Counted from the stretch's first letter, positions 19,494 to 28,463 are shown. The stretch: 28,463 nt of DNA from Astrothelium macrocarpum (GCA_021030915.1 JAGEMR010000222.1:1-28463), one strand, 5' to 3'. Notes: generated by a model from the sequence alone, not told the origin. Made by a program: numbers and translations.

Positions 19494-19788
19494 TCAGATC
19501 ATGCATTGCCCTGGCCTGACCGGCGACCGTGCAGTCGTGAGTTCTTAGCATGCTTACTGCAGTCGCCAATATGAAGCTGATATAATTGAAGCAGCTTATT
19601 TTTTGGCGTGCCAGCAAAGCGTTCCGGTGATTGTTGCGCTTTCAATGTCGTCTTCTACCCCACCAGCCAATGCCCCCCACTCGATCTAATCTGTGCCATA
19701 AAATCAGCCATTCCGTCCAGAGCGTCCACTATTCTTAATCCTCGATTCGGTAAGGATTGAAATTCCAACTCATCGGATGACGTGACTC

Positions 19789-21149
19789 ATGGCTACTCTC
19801 AAATTCGACAATTCTCGTTTTCTCAACTTCAACAGCGTGCCTCGCGCTCCACCAAAGCTCTTTGTGACCGCTGAAACGTCGGATTTCGATGAAGTCATCC
19901 TTCAAAAATGGCGCGATGAGGGTTTCGATGTTCACTACCTTCCCCTGGAGAATGATGGTGGAACAAAGGTGTATCTCGAGAGCCTAAAGAAACTACATGA
20001 GGGGCTTGGTGTTAGCGATTACTATGGCATTGTAGGTAAAGTTAAGATCCGCATTGCGCATAGCAATTGACGACGTCTAGCTTTCCAGCGATCTTGTAAA
20101 ATTTTGAAGCTAATCAAGAGTCTCTTGCGCAGCCTATGGTGATGCAGCATCGTTGTGCCTAGATACTCATATAAAACCAAACAACACCAAGATCTGCGCC
20201 CTCGTTGCATATTATCCTTCTTCGATTCCAAACACGCAAACTCATTACCCTCCATCGCTACAAGTGCTCGTACACCTTCCCACTGGCGAAGAAATTGGCG
20301 TAAATCGCAATACCGAAATTTTGGGGTTACAAGGGAAGAGGAGAACGATAAAGAAAAGAGTCGATCCGGGTATAGGGCCAGGCGGAGAGCTGAGTCTGGC
20401 CTATCAAGCTTATACATATGACAACGTAGCCGCAGGGTTTGCAGAGCATGATTTGGATGAGTATGACAAGGTTGCTGAACGGCTGGCTTGGTCGCGAAGC
20501 CTCGGCACAGTCCGCAAAGGCTTTGGAATCGAGGTCGATATGGAGCGCGTATGGGATAGACATACCGATCGTCAGTCTCTTGCACAAAACACAAAAAGAC
20601 AAGGAAAGGAAGGGAAGGCTGACTCATATCTCAGTTGAATTCAAAACCAAAGACGCAAACAAAACACTCGCAACCATGGTCGCTAATCCTTATGTCAATC
20701 ACATACCCACCTTGACAGGCGGAATCGGCGCCGAAGATCTCCTTCGCTTCTACGCTGACTTTTTCATCCCTGGTAATCCACCTTCTTTTCGCACCCGCCT
20801 ACTGTCTCGGACAATCGGAGTTGATCGCATTGTGGATGAGATGCTAGTCACGTTCAAGCACACTCAGCCCGTTCCTTGGATGCTACCTGGCATACCAGCG
20901 ACGAACAAGCAGGTCAAAGTAGCTCTTGTGAGCGTGGTATGCATCAGAGGCGGTAAGCTCTATCATGAGCATATCTATTGGGATCAGGCAAGTGTGCTAG
21001 TGCAAGTTGGGCTATTGGATCCGAAGCTCGTGCCGGAGTCGATGAAGAAGCAGGGTGTTGAGAGGTTGCCAGTGGTAGGTGTGGAGGGTGCAGAGAAGGT
21101 TGTAGATGAAGAGAGCGTGGAAAGCAATGACTTGATTCCCGAATGGTGA
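19789..21149 (+). CDS. Dienelactone-hydrolase-like / SnoaL-like two-domain protein
   Basis: Three exons (19789-20035, 20133-20570, 20635-21149) give 399 residues. Intron 1 (97 nt) has GTAAAG, CTAAT and CGCAG; intron 2 (64 nt) has GTCAGT, CTGAC and CTCAG. Phases agree at both junctions. The protein resembles a fungal family often labelled carboxymethylenebutenolidase or dienelactone hydrolase. Its first half follows an alpha/beta-hydrolase pattern, but the nucleophile elbow reads AYGDAAS, without the Cys or Ser of an active hydrolase. The last 140 residues (HIPTLTGGIGAEDLLRFYAD onward, with YHEHIYWDQASVLVQVGLL) have the look of a SnoaL/NTF2-like fold. The biochemical role is unknown to me. It lies 295 bp downstream of PRP9 on the same strand. 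Confidence 0.85.
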
Positions 21150-21879
21150 TTTTTGGCCTAGATATCCGTATTTCGTAGGCTAGTCATAATCAGGTAGCCA
21201 AATGCACATTGCAATAACTATCTTGGCTACTGGATTGGTGCCTTTACGCATCTGTCCAATGGTTCTAGCATCTTGTATCATCCGGTCCGAGCTTCGTTTC
21301 CTTTGGTGTAAATTTGGCTCTGGATGGTTTCAACATGGAGGTCCTCCGCGGAGACGGTGACTCTGCCAAGAGTCAGGGCTATTGTAGAAAACTGTGTCAT
21401 CGCTTTTGCTAGATCCGAGCACGCGGGTCACCAAAAGAAAGTGGAACCTGGATCGTATTTTGTTTACTAAGCTGCATACCTAAAATTGTTGTTGTCAAAT
21501 TGGCCAATCAGGAATCCAGTAATCAACTCACCTACCTTGCAACAGAATCGAAACTCAGGCCCACATCCACAGCTCGAGATGACTTGTGCTCTCAAAGTCA
21601 CCAATAACCCAGAGAGAATGGATGAATTGGTGGAGCCTAGAGCGTCAATTCAAGTCTTACCACTGCCAGCCATTCGCCAAATATGACACGAACAACAGCT
21701 TACGGACGAGAAGGACTGATGAATGAGTCTTCTAACGAGTATAGAATGCTATGAGATTACATATAAAAGCCGAATGTGAGTCCTTCCAAGATCGTTTCAA
21801 CAGCAAAATCAATTTCCAATCCCTCCTCTTCAATATCACAACATCTCTCTACATCTCATCCCATCCCCCACACACCAAA
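21150..21879. other. intergenic region upstream of the flavin-reductase-like gene
   Basis: No gene is seen in these 730 bp. The region must carry the 3' end of the preceding gene and the promoter of the next. The last 80 bp before the start codon at 21880 are strongly C+T-rich, typical of a fungal transcription start region. The frame of the next gene is open back to 21751, but that extension has no conserved look. Confidence 0.5.
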
Positions 21880-22572
21880 ATGTCCCACTCCATCATCACC
21901 CCTGCCATCCTCTACTGGGGCACGCCCACCGTCCTCACAACCACCACCAACGAAGACGGCACGCCCAACATCGCCCCCATATCCTCCGCCTTCTGGCTCG
22001 GCAACCGCTGCATGCTCGGCCTGGCCAGCGGCTCGCAGACCACCCTCAACCTGCTGCGGACGGGCCAATGCGTGCTCAACCTGCCATCGGACGACATGGT
22101 CGCGCACGTCAACGCCCTCGCACGCACCACGGGGACCCCGGACGTGCCGCCGTTCAAGGTGCGGCTCGGGTATCGCCACGTCAAGGATAAGTTCGGGATT
22201 TCGGGGCTGACGCCACAGGAGAGCGAGATGGTGGCACCGCCGCGGATCAGGGAGTGTCCGGTGCAGATGGAGGCTGAGGTGGTGGGGAAGCACGAGATGA
22301 TGGGTGATGTGGTGGGGGAGACGAAAGGGTTTGCGTTGGCGATTGAGGTGGTGATTCTGCGGACGTATGTGGTGGATGAGTTGAGGCTGGAGGGACATGC
22401 CAATCGAGTGGATCCGGATAAGTGGAGGCCGATGATCATGAGTTTCCAGCATTTATATGGGCTGAGGGTTGTGGAGCAAAAGTCGACGCTGGCGAATATT
22501 GAGGAAGAGTTGTATAGATTGCCTGAGGGTTCTGCGGCGCCTCCTGTGCCTGGTACACCTGCTGCGCCCTGA
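21880..22572 (+). CDS. Flavin-reductase-like FMN-binding split-barrel protein
   Basis: The protein has 230 residues from the ATG at 21880 (context CACCAAAATG). An in-frame ATG 43 codons upstream exists, but the added residues are not conserved in character, and the family begins shortly before the ILYWGTPTVLTTTTNEDGTP stretch. This opening, with NIAPISSAFWLGNRCMLGL and TLNLLRTGQCVLNLPS, is the flavin-reductase-like (DIM6/NTAB) fold that binds FMN. Such proteins transfer electrons from NAD(P)H to flavin or act with partner oxygenases; the substrate is not evident. Single exon. The C-terminus is Pro/Ala-rich. It is tail to tail with the NRPS-like gene, with 196 bp between stop codons, so a shared pathway is possible but not shown. 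Confidence 0.88.
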   Translation: MSHSIITPAILYWGTPTVLTTTTNEDGTPNIAPISSAFWLGNRCMLGLASGSQTTLNLLRTGQCVLNLPSDDMVAHVNALARTTGTPDVPPFKVRLGYRHVKDKFGISGLTPQESEMVAPPRIRECPVQMEAEVVGKHEMMGDVVGETKGFALAIEVVILRTYVVDELRLEGHANRVDPDKWRPMIMSFQHLYGLRVVEQKSTLANIEEELYRLPEGSAAPPVPGTPAAP

Positions 22573-22768
22573 ATTGAGTCTTTTGTACTGCTTTTTACTT
22601 TATTTTAGATCGTCAGGTTTTGTCGTTGATACTGATTGGAAATAGCGATTACACTATATAGATGAACTTTTCTCAACTATGTTAAGAGATGCATTACTCA
22701 TGATCCATCGAGACGACGTCGTATTCATTTAGCCTTGTCAAACGCAGAGATGAATCTATGCAGAGTGG

Positions 22769-25700
22769 TCAATTTTTTGATTGAGGCTCTATAGAACGCC
22801 AGACAGAGAAGAGATATGCCATAAACTTAGAGACGTGGCTTGCGTCTATTGCTTTCGTATGTTGCAAGACCGGCGACAGAGATTGTGCAACGTCCGAAGC
22901 ATATCTGAGTCCTGAAAAAGTACCTTCTCGATCATACTTTGTAGCGAAGAAATCCACGAGCTTGATCGGTGGGTTTGCAACCGGATCCGGGTTGGATACC
23001 TTCAATCGACGAATCCATCCTCGTTGATCGACGGCCTCGAAGTCTAGACCAGCTGCGCAAAGAAGAGGAAGCAAGTCGTTTGTCCAATGGAAGGTTCTAG
23101 GATTTACAATATTGGCAACAGGTGCGTTAGCAGAGGATCGACTAATATCCGAGACCACAGCTGCTACAATATCTACAGGCAGCCATGACGGAGTCTCATC
23201 AAGTGCAGGGAGCACACCTATCGTGTCCGCAGTCCGAAATATCAAAGGAATGGCTTCACTAGGATTCCAGATGCCATAATGAGTATCTCCGATGATTTGA
23301 CCAATTCGCAAGACCCTGGCTATAATACCTGTCCGTTCGGAAGCTATTCGGCAAATATGTTCTGTTACAAGCTTTGACTGAGCATAGCCCATACCTTGCG
23401 CATAGGAAAGAGATGCGGGAAGAGCTTCATCAACAATCTGATCTGATGGAGTTCTTGCCACAGTACTTACGGAGGAGCAGAAATTGAATGACGCAGGCTT
23501 TGGCCTCCGGACTCGGAGACAAAGGTCGATAAGATTTTTGGTTCCAGCGACGCAATCTCTCTCGAAACTCTCCAAGGCAAGGTTAAAATTGACGGACCAC
23601 GCGCAATGGATGACTCTGGTTACCTTATTGACTAGGTCGTCATACACCTCGTTAGCTAGACCGAGCATTTTGTCTCCCAAAGTGGATGGTATGCAGGCGA
23701 TTTTCTCCCACGGTATACCATCAGAGACCCTACGTTCTCGCAAGGACTTCTCAACGCGTGTGCGTGCGACGTCTTCATTTAAAGCTCGCACAAGGCAAAA
23801 GACGTTTTGTATCTCTGACAGACTTGCAAGTTGCGCAACAACATGAGCACCAAGAGAGCCTGTCGCACCAGTCACAACAACGTACTCGCCTTGCAATGAC
23901 GTTGCCACTGGAATATGTGGCTCGAAAACAGAGTTCCTACCGATCATGGCTTTCATTCTCTCCTCGATGCCCAAACTTGTCGGCCGCTCAGTGCCAGACT
24001 GTAGCCGGAGAAGCTCGTCTGCAAGTTCAGAAGGCGTCGGAAAGTCAAAGACTATGTTTTGACCAAGCAATTTTCCACCGGTACTGATATGACGGACAAC
24101 GGCACTTCTAATTCGCGTAGACTGTAGAGAGTCTACTCCAAGGGTGAAAAGATCCGTCGAATCTTGCAAAAGTGAGGAGTCCTTCATCTCCAAGAGATCC
24201 GCAATCATATTTTTAAGCCAGGTAATGAGTTCGTCTCGGGGTAAAATCAGAGTTCCTTTAACTGATTCTGCTTCCTGGTACACGGCCTCGATCTGCTTAC
24301 TGAAGTCTCTATAGAAAGCAGCTCGAATTACTGTCCCCTTATCAGTACGCCGATAAGTGGTATCCAACGGTAAAACTTTGACCATATCTTTTGAGAGTTG
24401 GCCATGTGCAGGCATGCGAATGTTCGCATTCTTGATCCTCGGCCAGATTATATCAATAATCTCATCGGCAGAAAGATTGACTGCTGCATGAGACGGAATA
24501 ACAAACATGCCCAGTCGTGAGTGATTGCTCCCAAAGACGACGGCCTCCGCAACGCATGGATCTTCTTTTATGGATCCTTCGACTTCCAATGGGTTAGCCT
24601 TTTCGCCATTTACTAGGACTATGGTGTCATCCTTGCGGGCATAGTATCTCCAAACATTTGGCTTTGTTGGATGGGCTTCGAATAAGTCTTTCGTGGCATA
24701 CGAGCCGTCGTCACGATTAGTCACCACTTTTGATGGCCACCCGTCCTTTACGCAAAGCTCATAGAGCCCATCTTCACCTTGCGGCTCCATTCGTAAGAAT
24801 GGAAGCACGTTCTCCGCTGGCCTAAGATAGTCCCAGTCTTTGTCCTCACAAGGTCGAAACGAAGTCATTAGCTGGCCAGTCTCGGTCGTACCGTAGAGAG
24901 AAACGAGCCGAACTCCGGCAGCGACAAGCCTGTCTCCGAGCACTTTGGGGCACGCGGATCCTCCCGACGTAACAATTTCTAGACCTGCAAGTAATTTGAT
25001 CCCTTCCTCGCTTTCGCCTAACAGCTTGAGAGCATACGGTACAGCGTAGAACATTTTGATGTCGCGGTGGTCTCTTAATGTTTTAATGAGGTGTTGCTTC
25101 GCCAGTGGCAGACTTGCATTGTAAATGTAGATTTTCTTCTTTGCATGGATTGCCCGAAATGTACACCCTAAGCCATGGGCATGAAACAATGGCAACGTGA
25201 TGAATCCCTCAAGCCCAAAGTTCGAGGCGTAATTCTTGAGAGCAGCCTTATGAGTCTGGAATATCGGTTTTGGTAGACCCGTAGACCCACTAGAATGTAT
25301 GATCCAGGCTGTCTTGGTGCTTTCGAAATCCCCATCCAGATTTGTAACCAGAGGCTGTGAAGGGGCATCTTGAAGTTGGACAAAGGTGCATATTGTGCGA
25401 ACCTTGAGCTTCGTAAGCTGTTCCTGCACAGCATGTGCCACTCCTTCATAGGCCGAGTCAACAAGAAGGGTTGTAGTATTTGTGATTGTCAGAAGAGAGA
25501 TGTAGGCTTCTTCTGAGATTCTGGTCGAGAGAAAGAGGACTGCATGACCCAGTCTGGAGATTCCCAGCAAAGTAGCAAGATATCCTAGATGAGAAGTACC
25601 CAAAAGGCCAATCACTTGGCCTTGAGACTCCGAAGTCTGTCTGGGTGGAATCTCAGTACAATAGAAGTTTGCCGCCTTTGTCGCAAATTCGTCGAGCTGC

Positions 25701-25882
25701 TTGGGCGTATAATCCTGAAAGCTTGTTCCCTTCGTAGGATACGCAAAAATCGGATCATTGCAGCCTGATTCTACGGCTCGTTGACATATCAATTCATCGA
25801 TCGTGCGAGGCTCTCTCTCTATGGGAATCAAGACGTTGTCAAGTTGCTCCGGTCCGACAGACGATGCGGTTGAATCATGCAT
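22769..25882 (-). CDS. NRPS-like adenylation-thiolation-reductase (A-T-R) enzyme
   Basis: The protein has 1,037 residues from a single exon. This architecture activates a carboxylic acid as acyl-AMP, loads it on a phosphopantetheine carrier and releases it reductively as aldehyde or alcohol, without a condensation domain. Adenylation domain, about residues 25-530: HSSGSTGLPKP at 196-206, LPLFHAHG at 230-237, YGTTETGQ at 330-337, RKDDTIVLVNGEKANPLEVEG at 416-436, and the catalytic Lys at about 515 (RRTDKGTVIR). Carrier domain, about 550-625: GVDSLQ with phosphopantetheine Ser585. Reductase domain, about 665-1030: NAD(P)-binding TGATGSLGAH at 671-680, then SSVST and the YxxxK pair Tyr833/Lys837. 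The stretch LFHAHG replaces the FDxS motif of amino-acid-activating domains, so an aryl or other non-amino acid is the likelier substrate. It lies next to an A+T-rich transposon block. Confidence 0.93.
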   Translation of the reverse strand: MHDSTASSVGPEQLDNVLIPIEREPRTIDELICQRAVESGCNDPIFAYPTKGTSFQDYTPKQLDEFATKAANFYCTEIPPRQTSESQGQVIGLLGTSHLGYLATLLGISRLGHAVLFLSTRISEEAYISLLTITNTTTLLVDSAYEGVAHAVQEQLTKLKVRTICTFVQLQDAPSQPLVTNLDGDFESTKTAWIIHSSGSTGLPKPIFQTHKAALKNYASNFGLEGFITLPLFHAHGLGCTFRAIHAKKKIYIYNASLPLAKQHLIKTLRDHRDIKMFYAVPYALKLLGESEEGIKLLAGLEIVTSGGSACPKVLGDRLVAAGVRLVSLYGTTETGQLMTSFRPCEDKDWDYLRPAENVLPFLRMEPQGEDGLYELCVKDGWPSKVVTNRDDGSYATKDLFEAHPTKPNVWRYYARKDDTIVLVNGEKANPLEVEGSIKEDPCVAEAVVFGSNHSRLGMFVIPSHAAVNLSADEIIDIIWPRIKNANIRMPAHGQLSKDMVKVLPLDTTYRRTDKGTVIRAAFYRDFSKQIEAVYQEAESVKGTLILPRDELITWLKNMIADLLEMKDSSLLQDSTDLFTLGVDSLQSTRIRSAVVRHISTGGKLLGQNIVFDFPTPSELADELLRLQSGTERPTSLGIEERMKAMIGRNSVFEPHIPVATSLQGEYVVVTGATGSLGAHVVAQLASLSEIQNVFCLVRALNEDVARTRVEKSLRERRVSDGIPWEKIACIPSTLGDKMLGLANEVYDDLVNKVTRVIHCAWSVNFNLALESFERDCVAGTKNLIDLCLRVRRPKPASFNFCSSVSTVARTPSDQIVDEALPASLSYAQGMGYAQSKLVTEHICRIASERTGIIARVLRIGQIIGDTHYGIWNPSEAIPLIFRTADTIGVLPALDETPSWLPVDIVAAVVSDISRSSANAPVANIVNPRTFHWTNDLLPLLCAAGLDFEAVDQRGWIRRLKVSNPDPVANPPIKLVDFFATKYDREGTFSGLRYASDVAQSLSPVLQHTKAIDASHVSKFMAYLFSVWRSIEPQSKN

Positions 25883-26086
25883 GATGGTTGGCAGCCTTGA
25901 CGGTTTCGTCAGCCTGGTAAACCACGAAGAACGAACACTAAATATTCAATCAAGCCTTCCCTTTTTTTATTTTTCCAGGATCTGCTGAAATCAACACTGC
26001 CATCAATCTGGGTGACCAATTGTCGAAGTGATGCGGAGTTCTGGTCGTGCTAGGGTTTGGTCTCCGTTCGCCGAAGTACTCTACCG
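25883..26086. promoter_or_regulatory. promoter region of the NRPS-like gene, truncated by a transposon
   Basis: Only 204 bp lie between the start codon at 25882 and the TA target site of transposon copy 2 at 26087-26088. On the minus strand the region contains a run of A-rich sequence (the complement of CCCTTTTTTTATTTTTCC, 25958-25975). Any regulatory sites further upstream are separated from the gene by at least 2.4 kb of mutated repeat. Confidence 0.45.
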
Positions 26087-26088
26087 TA

Positions 26089-26131
26089 GGAGTCTCCACC
26101 ACCATTCGCCCGGCCCGAGCATTCGCCCATC
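26089..26131 (+). repeat. outer terminal repeat of transposon copy 2
   Basis: These 43 bp occupy the position of the 43-bp inverted repeat of copy 1. They share the first bases (GGAGT, then CACCAC after a small difference) and the C+G-rich character, but the middle differs (TTCGCCCGGCCCGAGCATTC). It escaped the A+T conversion that begins about 65 bp inside. No inverse partner is present up to 28463. Confidence 0.7.
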
Positions 26132-26179
26132 TAATTTTCGCGCACCATCACGAATTCAAAAATTAATTTCTCCATCAAT

Positions 26180-27222
26180 ATGAATCCAATTAAAATAATG
26201 ATAATAAAAATGAATTTATAAAAAATTTCTAATTATTTTTAATTAATTAAAAAATATGAAATCTTTTATTCAATATTATCATATTATTATAAAAATATTT
26301 AAAAGAATAAAATTAAATTTTTTTAAAATAAATTAATCAATTTTTTATAATATTAATAATTTATATTAATTTAATGAATAAATATATTTATAAATCATAA
26401 AATTTTATCAATAATTCAAATAATTTGGAATTTTATTATCAATATTTATAAAAAAAATATAAAAAAGAATTGAATAAATCATTTTATATATTATTATTAA
26501 TTATAATTAAAATTAGAATTTTTTATTATATTTGATTTTATTCAAAAAAAAATCAATTAATTATAAATAATTTAAATTATATTTTAATATAATATTATTC
26601 ATTAAATTATATTATTTTATAATTAATTATATATTAAATATTTATCAAAATTGAATAATATAAAATTTTATCATAAAATATATAAAATATGAATAAAAAA
26701 AAATTTATTATAAATTAAATTTCATTTTATTATTATATATTTAATAAATTAATTTATGAATAAAATTTTTTATTTAAATTAGATATAAACGATTTTTATG
26801 AATAAATTATTATTTTTATTATTATTTTTATGACCGATAAAATTTTATTTTTATTTATAATTTATAATAATTAATCCAATTTTATTTAAAATTTATGATT
26901 TTAAAATATGAATTCTGATTTTTATAAATATAATTCTTTATTCTTTTTAATAAATTAAATAAATAATAAAATTGGATTCAATTAATTAATAAAAATATTT
27001 AATAAAAATATTAAAAATATAATAAACGATAATTTCAAATAAAAATTATTTATAATTAATGATTATAAATTTTATTTTATTATAAATTTTTTTAATTATT
27101 ATCATAATCAACGAATTTTGATTATTATTTATTCTTTTTATTTTATTTATCATTTTTAATCATTAAACATGAATTTATTTAAATCATTAATTAAATATTA
27201 TTCTATTAAATTAGATATCTGA
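26180..27222 (+). pseudogene. pogo/Fot1 transposase remnant of copy 2
   Basis: From ATG 26180 the reading MNPIKIMIIKMNL-stop-KISNYF-stop matches copy 1 (MDPMEKAIATANTQEFLNYIQ) residue for residue without gaps. Both stops replace Gln codons (CAA to TAA at 26219 and 26240), and other changes are of the kind expected from C-to-T on either strand (Asp to Asn, Glu to Lys). At 27106-27222 the segment RILIIIYSFYFIYHF-stop-SLNMNLF matches RILVIIYPSHFIHRLQSLDMNLF of copy 1; the final catalytic Asp has become Asn. This segment is in another frame than the start, as in copy 1. It is far more damaged than copy 1 and cannot be functional. Confidence 0.85.
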
Positions 27223-27450
27223 ATTTAATATATATAAATTTTATTATATTTTACAAAAAATGATTTTTTTTCATTATTTTAAAAAATATATAAATTAATA
27301 TTTATATCAAAAAATATTATTAATAAATAATTCAAAATAAATTTTTAATCATTTAATTTTTTAATTATATTTAATCAAATTAATATATAAATTTTTTAAT
27401 AATATTCAGAATAATTTATTAATTCAGATATTTCAATTAATAGAGTCTTG

Positions 27451-27484
27451 ACCCTAGCTTTGCGACAACCCTAGCTTTGCGACG
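27451..27484 (+). repeat. 17-bp direct tandem repeat, two units
   Basis: ACCCTAGCTTTGCGACA at 27451-27467 is followed at once by ACCCTAGCTTTGCGACG at 27468-27484, differing only in the last base. It is the only repeat of normal composition in the A+T-rich block, and it sits eight bases inside the presumed end of the third element. Subterminal repeats that bind transposase are a reasonable reading. Confidence 0.85.
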
Positions 27485-27494
27485 GCGCGTCGCA
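27478..27494 (+). repeat. G+C-rich hairpin TGCGACG-GCG-CGTCGCA
   Basis: This is a perfect 7-bp inverted repeat (27478-27484 with 27488-27494) around a 3-base loop. It overlaps the end of the second 17-bp repeat unit, so the hairpin includes part of the tandem repeat motif (TGCGAC). It keeps several CpG sites within surroundings almost free of C and G. Confidence 0.8.
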
Positions 27495-28463
27495 TATTTT
27501 TCACTTATAACACGCGTTTTTTTCACAATACCAAAAAAATCAATTCAACAATTCTCAGATCATAAAATTCAGATTCAGAAGATTTTATTTATATTCAAAA
27601 ATTAAAAGATTTTATCTATTTGAATTATTATTTATTAATTCAAAATATCGTATGATATATTAAGACGCAGATATTATAAAAATAATATATAAATTATAAA
27701 TCATAAAATATAATAGAATTTGATCAATATAAAAAAATCAATTTTTATATGATGAATCAAATAATATATAATAATTGGAATTTCTATTATTATTTTAATA
27801 TTAAAAGATTTTATTCATTAGATATACGTCGTATATATATTATACGCGTCTTATCGAATAATTATAATCATAGAATATCCTTCTATTAATAATAAATGGA
27901 TTTATCAATTCAAAAAATAATATTCAGAAATAATTTCAATATTCATTTATCAATTAGAATATTTATAATATGAAAGTGTAATTTATGAAAAAATGAAATA
28001 TTGATTTGATATAATCGTTATATAAATTGAAAAATATAAATATCATAATTCAAATATATATAATATGAATGAATCAGAATTTGATATTAATGAAAAATAA
28101 ATAATCAAAATATTAATTCATTTTAATAATATTAAAAAAGAAAAGATTATTTTAAATAAATAAAAATGAATAATTGATATTAAATATATCAATATTATTA
28201 ATAAATTATTGATTCTTTTTTTAATATTTAAAAATAAATATATTAATTCACGTTAAATTTTAAAATAAATATTTTATAACTGATTTTTAATAATTAATTA
28301 AAATAAATAAATATCAAATGATATTAGATTTTAATGATTAATAAAAATATTTGATTCATTTATTTATAAAAAAATTATAAATCGTTGATAATTATTTATT
28401 ATTAATAAATATAATAATTATATAATAATTGATTTTATTATTTATTATATAAAAAATAAAATT

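Larger units (their letters stand above)
26089..27442 (+). mobile_element. Fot1/pogo-type transposon copy 2, RIP-degraded, interrupted
   Basis: A TA dinucleotide at 26087-26088 is followed by GGAGTCTCCACCACCATTCG, which resembles the outer end of copy 1. The transposase ATG lies 91 bp inside the end, as in copy 1. Two protein segments align with copy 1 at the same distances from the end (helix-turn-helix at offset about 91, DDE end-segment at about 1,020-1,130). The DNA beyond 27222 still follows copy 1 (for example TATATTTAATCAAATTAATAT near 27366-27386). The correspondence is lost at about 27441, where a different G+C island begins. The right-hand terminal repeat is not found in the window. 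The orientation is opposite to copy 1. Confidence 0.87.
27443..28463. mobile_element. probable third element inserted in copy 2, partial
   Basis: At a TA dinucleotide (27441-27442) the match to copy 1 ends and an 80-bp stretch of normal composition begins (GAGTCTTGACCCTAGC...). It contains a 17-bp tandem repeat and a G+C-rich hairpin, after which extreme A+T-rich sequence continues to the window edge. The pattern of a short unmutated end next to a mutated interior is the same as at the ends of copies 1 and 2, so I read this as the end of another RIP-degraded TA-inserting element. No coding remnant was recognised in it, and its other end lies outside the window. A rearrangement breakpoint is the alternative. 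Confidence 0.5.

Noticed and set aside
21751..21879. Upstream ATG at 21751 as the start of the flavin-reductase-like protein
   Set aside because: The 43 added residues are encoded by the C+T-rich leader and do not resemble the family; the ATG at 21880 has a better context and gives the usual length.
22769..25882. LYS2-type alpha-aminoadipate reductase
   Set aside because: The protein is too short (1,037 against about 1,400 residues), and its adenylation motifs are of the NRPS-like LPLFHAHG type.
26160..28463. Mitochondrial DNA or a centromere as explanation of the A+T-rich block
   Set aside because: Transposase remnants aligned with copy 1 and a TA-flanked element end explain the first 1.35 kb as a mutated transposon; nothing resembling mitochondrial genes was seen.

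Overview
The window looks like nuclear DNA of a filamentous ascomycete (Pezizomycotina; a leotiomycete would fit, but this is only an impression from protein resemblance). The evidence is short introns (46-97 nt) with fungal CTRAY-like branch sites, a HET-domain gene, an NRPS-like adenylation-thiolation-reductase gene, and sharply bounded, extremely A+T-rich blocks that still carry transposase remnants. That last feature is the usual result of repeat-induced point mutation (RIP).

Layout: (1) 508-2668, a HET-domain gene on the minus strand. (2) 2783-4946, a complete RIP-degraded Fot1/pogo-type DNA transposon with 43-bp terminal inverted repeats and a TA target duplication, inserted 113 bp upstream of the HET start codon. 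(3) 5912-25882, a gene-dense block with normal base composition: an OPT oligopeptide transporter (GC-AG intron), the splicing factor YJU2, a BCS1-like AAA ATPase, the anaphase-promoting-complex TPR subunit CDC16/Cut9, the DEAD-box helicase FAL1, the U2 snRNP subunit SF3A3/PRP9, a two-part protein with a dienelactone-hydrolase-like N-terminus and a SnoaL-like C-terminus, a flavin-reductase-like protein, and the NRPS-like A-T-R enzyme. (4) 26089-28463, a second A+T-rich block. It begins with one end of a second copy of the same transposon family in the opposite orientation. That copy is interrupted at 27443 by what looks like a third element, marked by a 17-bp tandem repeat and a GC-rich hairpin.

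The housekeeping genes form two convergent and divergent groups: BCS1-like and CDC16 are tail to tail, and FAL1 and PRP9 are head to head across a 263-bp shared promoter. YJU2 and PRP9 are spliceosomal, and FAL1 belongs to the eIF4A-III-like RNA helicases. Accessory functions (HET, OPT transporter, NRPS-like enzyme with a flavin-reductase-like neighbour) lie nearer the two transposon blocks. I resolved intron-exon structures by splice signals and reading-frame continuity. I saw no tRNA, rRNA or CRISPR array. The most distinctive finding is the pair of oppositely oriented, RIP-degraded copies of one pogo family flanking the gene island. They match in position over about 1.1 kb, and their extreme ends escaped mutation.
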